Assembly (NCBI RefSeq): GCF_014196345.1
Contig: NZ_JACIDN010000007.1
Span: forward strand, 186,001-250,000
Reading direction: 5' to 3'
DNA length: 64,000 bases
Source: Methylobacterium brachythecii
GTDB taxonomy: Bacteria; Pseudomonadota; Alphaproteobacteria; Rhizobiales; Beijerinckiaceae
Shown here: positions 1-7,651 of the stretch, in pieces
Position numbering within the stretch: position 1 is the stretch's first letter
Layout of the letters: each line of letters starts with the position of its first letter
Position numbers and translations under genes: made by a program
Notes under the pieces: model-generated
What the model saw: the letters and a program-made list of their open reading frames with translations, nothing else
What the model was told of the DNA's origin: nothing
Database searches by the model: none

Positions 1-421
1 GCGAAAACAATCAAAACTGACGTTACGATCAAAATAAGCGCGATCATGTTCAGTCTTCACATGCACGATTGCGATCAGGAACCGAAACGGAAGCGGGATC
101 AATCAAATAAATTGAGTAGCATGTCGCTTGGATTTGCTGCGGGACTGACCGTGGTTATCGCCCCTGACGTGCTCTTGCTCAACCACGCTCTTTTCCGCGA
201 GATGCCGCGTCTGAACTGGCACATGCCGCAGGTCGTACGCAGCGTAGTTGCCCTTCCGTGGCGCTGACTGCACAAGGAAATGCCCACCACGGCGAGCAAG
301 CGAACGATATTAACTTGGGAAGGTTGGCGCTTCGGGACGATGCCCGCATGCCACTGCCAATCGTCCCTCAAGCTGAACGGGACAGGTCGAGACAGCCGGC
401 ATGTTATGCGATGCCGATCCC
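1..421. other. left-edge region without a convincing gene
   Basis: This stretch lies downstream of the acyl-CoA synthetase/GNAT gene. It looks more AT-rich than its surroundings, for example around 90-125. The longest open frames, 46-267 on the plus strand and the tail of a minus-strand frame beginning at 99, give arginine-rich or unfamiliar proteins without a recognisable family or ribosome binding site. I see no tRNA or strong terminator. It could be the remnant of a decayed insertion. Confidence 0.4.
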
Positions 422-3220
422 CTACAGTCGCAACATCACCTTCGTCACGCTCGGATCGTCGCGATCCGGCTTCGCCTCGAACCCCAACCGCCGGCACACC
501 GCCAGCATCGCCTTGTTCTCCGCCAGCACCATCCCCTCCACCAATCCGATCCCCTCGGCTCGCGCCCAATCCAGCATCAGCCGCATCAGCGCGTAGCCCA
601 GCCCTACGCCCTTGATGTCGGAGCGCACGAGGATCGCGAACTCGCCGCTCTTGTGGTTGGCGTCGGCGTGGAGCCGCACCGCGCCGAGCATGGTCTGGTC
701 GGCCGCGTCGATGGCGACGAAGGCGATGGCGCGGGCGTAGTCGAGCTGAGTCAGCCGGGCGAGAAAGGCGTGGCTGAAGTGCTTCATCGGCGTGAAGAAG
801 CGCAGGCGCACGTCCTCCGGGTCGATCTCGGCGAAGAAGGCCGCGAACAGCCCCTCGTCCTCGGGGCGCACCGGGCGCACGTGGATGGCGCGGCCCTTCA
901 GCGTCATCTCCCGCTCCCACTCCACCGGATAGGGGCGGATGGCGAGGTGGGCGTGGGGAGAGACGGGGCGTTTGCTCTCTGTGATTCCGGGGCGCGCCGG
1001 AGGCGGGAACCCGGCCCCGGAATGACGGGTCTGAGTGTCGCCAGCCTCTCGCGATAGGATTTGTTTCACGTGAAACACGTTTCGTCCTAGAGCCGTCGCC
1101 CGCGCAACGCGCACCCTTCCGTCGAGACCCAGCACCCCCGCGGCATCGGCCAGCAGCGGGTTGATGTCGAGCTCGCGCACCTCGGGCAGGTCGGCGGCGA
1201 GCTGGGAGAGCTTCACCAGGACCAGGGCGATCGCCTCGCTGTCGGCCGCCGGTACGTCGCGATAGGCGGCGAGGCGCCGGGCGACGCGGGTGCGGGCGAT
1301 CTGGTCGGCGGCGAGGCGCAGGTCGAGCGGCGGCAGGCCGAGCGCGCGGTCGTCGATCACCTCCACCGCGGTGCCGCCGCGGCCGAAGACCACGACGGGG
1401 CCGAAGGTCCGGTCCTCCGCGAGGCCGACGATCAGCTCGCGGCTGGCGCCGCGCGGCACCATCGCCTGAACGGCAAAGCCGGTGATGCGAGCCTCGGGCT
1501 GCAGGGCGCGCACGCGGGCGACCATGCGGGTCGCCGCCTCGCGCACGTCGGCCTCCGAGGTCAGGCCGAGGCGCACGCCGCCCACATCCGACTTGTGCAC
1601 GATGTCCGGCGAGACGAGCTTCAGCGCCACGGGCTGGCCCTGCGCGATCATCGGCCAGGCAGCCTCGGCGGCGAGCTCGCCATCCGGCGCCAGCAGGCAG
1701 GGCTGCATCGGGATGCCGTAGGCGGCGAGCAGCGCCTTGACCGAGAGCGGATCGAGCCAGCTCTGGCCGCCGGCCAGCGCCGCCTCGACGATGGCGCGGG
1801 CGGCCTCGACGTCGGGGCGGAAATCCTGCGGCAGCGAGGCCGGGGTGCGCATCAGGTCGTCCTGCGCCTCGCGGTAGCGCACCACGTGCAGGAAGCCGTC
1901 GACCGCATCCGCATCGGTCGGAAACAGCGGGATGCCGGCCTTGGCATAAACCGCCGCCGCGGCCGGGCTCTCGCCCACGGAGACGGCAAAGACCGGCTTC
2001 TTGCGATCGCCGCCCCGGCGCGCCTCGGCCACCGCGGCGGCGATGGTCTCGGCCGTCTGCCGGGCGCCGGCCCGGGCGGTGGGGACGTGGATCACCAGGA
2101 GCGCGTCGTTCTCGCGGGCGGCGAGCAGGGGCTTCAGTCCGGCGGCGTAATCCTTCGCCTCGGCATCGACGCCGAGATCGATCGGGTTCTTCGAGGCGCC
2201 GTGACGGATGCCGTCGAGCGCCGCGAGCGTCTCGGGCGCGCAATCGGCCGCCGTGCCGCCCTGCTCGGCCAGCCGGTCGGCCGCGAGCGCGCCGATGCCG
2301 CGGCCGTTGGCGACGATCATCAGCCGGCGGCCCGGAAACGGCCGCTGCCGGCGCAGGGTCTCGGCGGCGGAGAACATCTCGTCGAGCGTGTCCACCGAGA
2401 GCAGGCCGGCCCGGCGCAGGGCCGCCGCATAGACGGCATCGGGCCGGGCGAGCGCGCCGGTATGGGTCTGCGGCGTCTCCTCCTGCGGCTCGTGGCGCCC
2501 GGTGCGCAGCACCACCACCGGCTTGACCCGGGCCGCCGCCCTGGCCGCCGACAGGAACTTTCGCGCATCCTCGATGCGGTGGAGAGAGAGCAGGATCGCC
2601 CGGGTGTGGAGATCGGCCGCGAAATGATCCAGCGCATCGGCCACGTCGACATCGGCCGAGCGGCCGACCGTGAGAATCGCGGAAAATCCGACCTCGCGGC
2701 GATGCGCCCAGGCCGCGATGGCCGAGGCCACGGTGCCGGATTGCGTGACGAGCGCCAGATCCCCCGCGAGCGGCGGATGCGCCAGCAGCGTCGCGTTGAG
2801 CTTTCGCCCCGGCACGGCCAGGCCGATGCTGTCCGGCCCGAGCAGCCTCAGGCTGTGCTCCCGCGCCGCCCGCCGCGCCGCGCCGATCGGCGCCTCCTCC
2901 CCCCGCCCGAGATGCGCCGACAGCACCGCCGCCGCCGCCGCCCCGCAGGCCCCCGCCTCCGCGACGATTCCCGGCACCGTTTCCGGCGGCGTCGCGATCA
3001 GCACCAGATCCGGCGTCTCGGGCAGGCCCGCGAGATTCGGACAGCAGGGCAGGCCGTCGATGGTGTCGTAGTTCCGGTTCACCGGCCGGATCGCGCCGTC
3101 GAACCCGCCGGCACGCAGCGAGTCGATCACCGCCCGGCCGACCGACCCCTCGCGCTCGCCGGCTCCGACGATGGCGACGCTGCGCGGGGCCAACATGGTC
3201 GCGAACCCGTAAGTGCTCAT
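422..3220 (-). CDS. bifunctional NDP-forming acyl-CoA synthetase-like / GNAT protein acetyltransferase
   Basis: A 932-residue fusion of the Pat/PatZ type. It has an N-terminal CoA-binding Rossmann domain (about 5-135, starting APRSVAIVGAG), succinyl-CoA-ligase-like domains (about 150-460), an ATP-grasp domain (about 480-705, with HKSDVGGVRLGL) and a C-terminal GNAT domain (about 771-932, acetyl-CoA loop near DIKGVGLGYAL). Relatives acetylate lysines of metabolic enzymes such as acetyl-CoA synthetase. The His of an HTGALA motif, which carries phosphate in active ADP-forming synthetases, is present, so the ligase half may not be purely regulatory. The start is set at the ATG giving MSTYGF, because the frame upstream is not family-like; an ATG nine codons earlier is an alternative. 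The linker (about 705-770) contains a parS site and a palindromic repeat. Confidence 0.88.
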   Translation of the reverse strand: MSTYGFATMLAPRSVAIVGAGEREGSVGRAVIDSLRAGGFDGAIRPVNRNYDTIDGLPCCPNLAGLPETPDLVLIATPPETVPGIVAEAGACGAAAAAVLSAHLGRGEEAPIGAARRAAREHSLRLLGPDSIGLAVPGRKLNATLLAHPPLAGDLALVTQSGTVASAIAAWAHRREVGFSAILTVGRSADVDVADALDHFAADLHTRAILLSLHRIEDARKFLSAARAAARVKPVVVLRTGRHEPQEETPQTHTGALARPDAVYAAALRRAGLLSVDTLDEMFSAAETLRRQRPFPGRRLMIVANGRGIGALAADRLAEQGGTAADCAPETLAALDGIRHGASKNPIDLGVDAEAKDYAAGLKPLLAARENDALLVIHVPTARAGARQTAETIAAAVAEARRGGDRKKPVFAVSVGESPAAAAVYAKAGIPLFPTDADAVDGFLHVVRYREAQDDLMRTPASLPQDFRPDVEAARAIVEAALAGGQSWLDPLSVKALLAAYGIPMQPCLLAPDGELAAEAAWPMIAQGQPVALKLVSPDIVHKSDVGGVRLGLTSEADVREAATRMVARVRALQPEARITGFAVQAMVPRGASRELIVGLAEDRTFGPVVVFGRGGTAVEVIDDRALGLPPLDLRLAADQIARTRVARRLAAYRDVPAADSEAIALVLVKLSQLAADLPEVRELDINPLLADAAGVLGLDGRVRVARATALGRNVFHVKQILSREAGDTQTRHSGAGFPPPARPGITESKRPVSPHAHLAIRPYPVEWEREMTLKGRAIHVRPVRPEDEGLFAAFFAEIDPEDVRLRFFTPMKHFSHAFLARLTQLDYARAIAFVAIDAADQTMLGAVRLHADANHKSGEFAILVRSDIKGVGLGYALMRLMLDWARAEGIGLVEGMVLAENKAMLAVCRRLGFEAKPDRDDPSVTKVMLRL
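981..1027. repeat. CGTCATTCCGGGG-type palindromic repeat inside a coding sequence
   Basis: An inverted repeat with arms of the ATTCCGGGG / CCCCGGAAT type around a GC-rich centre. The same arms occur at 36917-37029 between genes. Here the element is read in frame in the linker of the acyl-CoA synthetase/GNAT fusion (about residues 732-747), where it supplies Pro/Gly-rich sequence. Confidence 0.65.
1062..1077. other. parS: parS chromosome partition site (ParB binding)
   Basis: The sequence TGTTTCACGTGAAACA is a perfect 16-bp palindrome identical to the bacterial parS consensus. It lies inside the linker of the acyl-CoA synthetase/GNAT fusion and there encodes residues around FHVK. ParB loads at such sites, usually in the origin-proximal part of the chromosome. 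I saw no second perfect copy in the window. Confidence 0.92.
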
Positions 3221-3682
3221 AAGCTGGCTCGGATGCTCGCGCGCCATGTTCCGGGTGATCGCAAACGCGCCGCCTGGATCACCGAAACGGAATGCCGGAG
3301 CAGTACCAGCCTTTCGAGGTTTTTGAACCCCCGCGCCGGGCTTCGTGATGATGAGGAAGGTAGGTTCACAAGTATCGAACGGTAAGGCGCCCACTTCAGC
3401 GCAACTCGACAGTAGACTTTCAATCATTCTAAATATTGATTGCTCGCGCGACACCTTGCCGGACGCCTTCCGGCAGGGTCGGGATGAGCGGCATCGGCGA
3501 TGACGTTCGGGGACTGGGGATGGACTACGTCCAGCAGGCTTCGGCTCTCGAAAGGTCTCCATCCACAGGCCTTTCCCAGATGCGCCTCTTCCGCCGGCTC
3601 GCATTAGGGGTCGAACAATCCCCTTCCGGCATCCTGCAGCGGCTCTCGTTCGGAGAGCGACCGGCAACCCTCGTCAACGTCG
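3221..3682. other. intergenic region between divergent genes
   Basis: It separates the minus-strand acyl-CoA synthetase/GNAT gene from the plus-strand Mrr-like gene and should hold both promoters. A hairpin is visible at about 3452-3477, with arms CCTTGCCGG and CCGGCAGGG. A plus-strand open frame at 3436-3819 has no family resemblance and overlaps the Mrr-like gene in another frame, so it is not called. Confidence 0.4.
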
Positions 3683-4456
3683 ATGTCCGCCCGCTCCAAG
3701 ACGGTCACGCACCTGTTCTGGACCTTCGTCGTCGGAGGTGCGGCGGCGCTCGCCTATGGGCGGCCAGCCCTGATCGCAACAGGCGCCGGGCTAGCCGTCA
3801 TCCTGCTCTATCGCCTTGACCGGCCACGCAGATTCCGCGCGCTCGTACGCCGAACCACCCGCCGTCACGCCCGCATCCTGGCGCTCCGCCGCCGCCAGGA
3901 ATGCTTCGTGGACGCCTATGGCAACACCGTCGAGGACGGCTGGCTGCGCGAACGCGAATACTTCGTGGAACGCACGATCGTGCCGCTCCTGGAGCAACGC
4001 GGCTTCTCCGACTATGTCGACCCGCACTGGGACCAGATGATCGCCATCGTCGAGGCGACGGCAGGCTCCGTCCGCCTGCCCGACGAGACGGAAATGCCAG
4101 ACGATGGAATAGCCTACGAACGCTTCTGCGCCGGCCTCCTCACCCAGTCCGGCTGGCAGGCCCGGTCGACCCAGGCCAGCGGCGACCAGGGTGCAGACGT
4201 CATCGCCGAGGCCGCCGGCACACGCCTCGTCGTCCAGTGCAAGCGCTACGGAAAGCCCGTCGGCAACGCAGCCGTGCAGGAAGCAGCCGCTGCCGCCCGG
4301 CACTGGTCGGCCGACATGGCGGCTGTCGTCTCCAATGCCGGCTTCACGCCCGCCGCACGTAAGCTCGCCGCGACCACTGGCGTCTTGCTGCTGCACCACG
4401 ACGATCTCAGCGCGTTGCGCCCGATGCGGGCCGCCAACCGGCGTCTACCCGCCTGA
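3683..4456 (+). CDS. membrane-anchored Mrr-type restriction endonuclease-like protein
   Basis: A 257-residue protein. Two hydrophobic segments (about residues 9-45) probably anchor it in the inner membrane. They are followed by a basic Arg-rich stretch (about 47-72) and a C-terminal PD-(D/E)xK nuclease fold of the Mrr_cat type (about 140-240). The catalytic pattern is visible as GDQGADV followed by VVQCKRYGKPVG, i.e. D...QxK, and the region around SNAGFTPAARKLA is also typical of the family. Relatives cleave modified or foreign DNA, or have uncertain housekeeping roles. There is no methyltransferase or specificity gene nearby, so it is not a classical R-M system. Its last 12 bases overlap the end of zwf on the other strand. 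Confidence 0.78.
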   Translation: MSARSKTVTHLFWTFVVGGAAALAYGRPALIATGAGLAVILLYRLDRPRRFRALVRRTTRRHARILALRRRQECFVDAYGNTVEDGWLREREYFVERTIVPLLEQRGFSDYVDPHWDQMIAIVEATAGSVRLPDETEMPDDGIAYERFCAGLLTQSGWQARSTQASGDQGADVIAEAAGTRLVVQCKRYGKPVGNAAVQEAAAAARHWSADMAAVVSNAGFTPAARKLAATTGVLLLHHDDLSALRPMRAANRRLPA

Positions 4457-5983
4457 TTTGTCTTCGGTTTCTCCCGGCAGCGGCAGCCACGAGCGCCTAT
4501 CGCGCGCCAGCAGGTCTTCGGCCGCTCTCGGCCCGTCGCTGCCGGCAGTGTAGAGTTCCACCGGGGCGTCCTTCCAGGCCTTCAGCAGCGGATCGACCGC
4601 CGCCCAGCCGGCTTCGATGTTGTCGGCGCGCTGGAACAGGGTCGCGTCGCCGATCATGCAGTCGTAGATCAGGGTCTCGTAGCCGACATTCGGCGTCTCG
4701 TCGAAGAAGTCCTTGTAGCGGAAGGCGTTTTCCACCCTGCCGAGCCGCATCTGCGGACCCGGCGCCTTGACGTTGATCTCGGTGGTCTCGCCGGGCTCCG
4801 GGGCGATCCGGATGCGCATGACGTTCTGCGCAACGTCCTCCACCGCGGTGTCGCGAAACAACCGGTACGGGGCCGGCTTGAAGTGGATCGCGATCTCGGT
4901 GAGGCGGCCAGCCAAGCGCTTGCCGGTGCGCACGTAGAATGGGACGCCGGCCCAGCGCCAGTTCTCGATCTCAAGCTTCAGCGCGGCATAAGTCTCGGTG
5001 TTCGAGTTCGGGTCGACGTTCGGCTCGTCGCGATAGGCGGGCACATCCTTGCCAAGCTCGACGCCGGCCGCGTACTGGCCGCGCACCGCGTGGTCCGGCA
5101 TGATCGGCTTAACCGCCTCGGCGAGCTTCGCTTTCTCCGTGCGGACGGCCTCGGCATCGAACGAGTTCGGCGGCTCCATCGCCACCATGCAGAGCAGCTG
5201 GAACATGTGGTTCGGCACCATGTCCCGAAGGGCGCCAGTCGGCTCATAGAACGAGCCGCGTTTCTCCACGCCGACCGTCTCGGCCGCGGTGATCTGAACG
5301 TGGTCCACGTATTCGCGCCGCCAGAGCGGTTCGAAGATGCCGTTGGCGAAGCGGATCGCCATCATCGACTGCACCGTCTCCTTTCCGAGGAAGTGGTCGA
5401 TCCGGTAGAACTGGCTCTCGTCAGCCTGCTTCAGGATGCGTGTGTTGAGTGCCTGCGCCGAGGCGAGGTCGTGGCCGAAGGGCTTTTCGATGACGACGCG
5501 CCGGAACTGATCGTCGCTCTGCTTCAGCAGGCCGGCTTTACCGAGCCCGTCGACGATCGAGCCGAAGAATCGGGCCGCGACGGCGAGGTAGAAGACCGCG
5601 TTGCCCTTCAGGTGCTCGCCGAGCGACGTATAGGTCTCGTCCTTCTCGAAATCGCCCTGCACGAAATGCAGCCGGTCGCGGATGAAGCCCCATTGGGCCT
5701 CGTCGATGTGGTCGGTGTGGAACTCGCCGGATGCGTCCTTGGCGTAGCTCTCCATCGTCTCGGTGAGGTTCTGTCGCCAGCCCTCGTCGGTGTTCTCGTT
5801 GTGATCGACGCCGATGATCGTGAGATCGTTCGAGAGCAAGCGGCTGCCGGAAAGGTTGTAGAGCGCCGGCATCAGCAGCCGCTTGGTCAGGTCGCCGCCC
5901 GCTCCGAAGATGACGAGGGCGCAAGGCGGAGCGACGGCATCGCCCGGCGTGGCTTTCCGTGTCGGCGCGGCTTGGTCCGCCAT
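4445..5983 (-). CDS. zwf: glucose-6-phosphate 1-dehydrogenase
   Basis: A 512-residue cytoplasmic enzyme that oxidises glucose-6-phosphate to 6-phosphogluconolactone with NADP+, the entry to the pentose phosphate and Entner-Doudoroff pathways. The N-terminal nucleotide-binding motif reads FGAGGDLTKRLL (about residues 25-36). The substrate-binding/catalytic signature RIDHFLGKE is near residue 195, and the C-terminal domain is complete, matching the usual length of about 490-510. The first 18 residues are a non-conserved extension, so a slightly later start cannot be excluded. No pgl or edd lies next to it, so zwf stands alone here. Confidence 0.95.
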   Translation of the reverse strand: MADQAAPTRKATPGDAVAPPCALVIFGAGGDLTKRLLMPALYNLSGSRLLSNDLTIIGVDHNENTDEGWRQNLTETMESYAKDASGEFHTDHIDEAQWGFIRDRLHFVQGDFEKDETYTSLGEHLKGNAVFYLAVAARFFGSIVDGLGKAGLLKQSDDQFRRVVIEKPFGHDLASAQALNTRILKQADESQFYRIDHFLGKETVQSMMAIRFANGIFEPLWRREYVDHVQITAAETVGVEKRGSFYEPTGALRDMVPNHMFQLLCMVAMEPPNSFDAEAVRTEKAKLAEAVKPIMPDHAVRGQYAAGVELGKDVPAYRDEPNVDPNSNTETYAALKLEIENWRWAGVPFYVRTGKRLAGRLTEIAIHFKPAPYRLFRDTAVEDVAQNVMRIRIAPEPGETTEINVKAPGPQMRLGRVENAFRYKDFFDETPNVGYETLIYDCMIGDATLFQRADNIEAGWAAVDPLLKAWKDAPVELYTAGSDGPRAAEDLLARDRRSWLPLPGETEDKSGG

Positions 5984-6145
5984 CCTGCAATCTCCGCGAT
6001 ATCCGCCTCGGCACGGCGGTCGCGGATCAACCCCTCGTAGGTAGCCGCGTTCCGCGGTCGCTCACCCGCGGCGAGCAGAGCCGCATTGCAAACGACGTCG
6101 ATGACGAAATCGCGCTGCAATGGGCAGAGTCGCTCCGACCGCCCG

Positions 6146-7651
6146 CTATTCCTCGGTGCGCAGGGCCTGCCCGTGATCGACCGGCAGGTCGAGCGCCTTG
6201 TCCTTCAACTCCTCGCCGGTCGGGATGGAGCGAGCGTCCCAGCCACCGCCGATGGCGCGGATCAGATCGACGGCCGTGGTGAAGCGGCTGAGCTTCACCT
6301 GCAGGGCGGCGACCTCGTTGTTCACCTGCAGCGCCTGCGCAGTGATCACGGTGGTGTAGTTCTGGGTGCCGGCACGGTACTCGTTCAGGGTGATTTCGAC
6401 GGCCTTGCGGGCGGAGACCACGGCCTCGTCCTGCTTGACCTGCTGGCGCGCGAGGATGCGGATACCCGAAAGGTCGTTCTCGACCTCTCCGAAAGCCGTC
6501 AGGACGGTCTGGCGGTAGGTCGCGACCGCAGCGTCGTAGCCGGCGCGCGCGGATTGGACCGCCGCGCTGCGCGCCCCGCCGTCGAAGAGCGTCTCGCTGC
6601 CCGCGGCCGCCACCGACCAGGCCGCATTCGTCGCCGAGAAGATGCCGTCCCGCGTGAGGCCCGCGAATCCGCTGGAGGCCGAGAGCGTCACCGTCGGGAA
6701 GAATGCCGCGACCGCGACGCCGATCTGTTCGCTCTGGGCCTGAACCAGCCGCTCGGATTGCGCGATGTCGGGGCGGCGCTCCAGCAAGTCGGAGGGCACG
6801 CCGACCGGAACCGCGGGGGGACGTTGCGCCAGACGCCCGACCGGGATGTTCAGCTCGGAGGGCGGCCGGCCGATCAGCGTCGCGAGGGCATGCTCGTAGA
6901 CCGCGCGCTGGACGTCAGTAGCGATCACCGCCGCCTCGGTCGTCTGAAGCTGGGTCTGCGCCGTGATGACGTCGGAGCGCGCGGCGACGCCGGCATTGTA
7001 CTGGTTCTCGGCGATGCCGAGGCTGCGCTTGTAGCCCTCGACGTTCTCCTGGAGGACCTTTTTGAGCGTGTCCTGGTAACGGAGCTGCAGATAGGTCGTG
7101 GCGAGTTCGGCCTGAATGCCGAGTCGGACCAGGCCGATATCCGCGGCCGAGGCCTGCGCGCTGGCGACGTCGCTCTCCAACTGCCGCCGGATGCGACCGA
7201 ACAGATCGGGCTCCCAGGTCGCCTGGCCCTGCAGCGAATAGGTGGTGCGCTCGGAGCCGGACGAGCGGGCGCGGGTGATCGTCGGCGCGCCGATCACGGT
7301 CGGGAACAGGGCGGAGCGAGACTGCGCGACGAGGGCGCGGGCCTGCGAGTAGTTGGCGACCGTCGCCCGGAGGTTCTGGTTGTCGACGTCGACGGAGCGC
7401 ATCAGGCGGTCGAGCGTCGGATCGCGAAACACCCGCCACCAGTCGCCGCGCACGGCGCCGTCGTTGGGTTGGGCGGCTCGCCAGCCCTTCTTCTTCTGAA
7501 CCCAGGCGAGGCTGTCCTCGCGCATGCCGCCTTCCTTGAATCCCAACGGAGTCTCGACGGACGGCCGCGTGTAATCGGGACCCACGAGGCAGCCGGAGGT
7601 CGTGGCGGCGACAGCGAGGGCCGCCACCATGCGGATGAGTTTCACGGACAT
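6146..7651 (-). CDS. RND efflux outer-membrane lipoprotein (NodT/OprM family)
   Basis: A 501-residue outer-membrane channel subunit of a tripartite pump. It starts with a lipoprotein signal peptide whose lipobox TTSGC places the acylated Cys at residue 21, followed by GPDYTRPS, typical of the NodT family. Two repeated outer-membrane efflux domains follow (about 60-250 and 270-480). It is the last gene of the four-gene operon. The start ATG overlaps the stop of the upstream pump gene by one base (TGATG); a GTG one codon earlier is an alternative. Substrates are unknown. Confidence 0.92.
   Translation of the reverse strand: MSVKLIRMVAALAVAATTSGCLVGPDYTRPSVETPLGFKEGGMREDSLAWVQKKKGWRAAQPNDGAVRGDWWRVFRDPTLDRLMRSVDVDNQNLRATVANYSQARALVAQSRSALFPTVIGAPTITRARSSGSERTTYSLQGQATWEPDLFGRIRRQLESDVASAQASAADIGLVRLGIQAELATTYLQLRYQDTLKKVLQENVEGYKRSLGIAENQYNAGVAARSDVITAQTQLQTTEAAVIATDVQRAVYEHALATLIGRPPSELNIPVGRLAQRPPAVPVGVPSDLLERRPDIAQSERLVQAQSEQIGVAVAAFFPTVTLSASSGFAGLTRDGIFSATNAAWSVAAAGSETLFDGGARSAAVQSARAGYDAAVATYRQTVLTAFGEVENDLSGIRILARQQVKQDEAVVSARKAVEITLNEYRAGTQNYTTVITAQALQVNNEVAALQVKLSRFTTAVDLIRAIGGGWDARSIPTGEELKDKALDLPVDHGQALRTEE

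Noticed and set aside
46..267. 73-residue plus-strand open frame at the left edge
   Set aside because: No ribosome binding site, no recognisable family and no neighbouring genes in the same direction.
99..2243. 714-residue open frame on the minus strand in another frame of the acyl-CoA synthetase/GNAT gene
   Set aside because: Arg/Pro-rich translation without family resemblance; typical of the silent frames of high-GC genes.
1595..3385. 596-residue plus-strand open frame antisense to the acyl-CoA synthetase/GNAT gene
   Set aside because: No family or start signal; the minus-strand frame has clear domains over the same bases.
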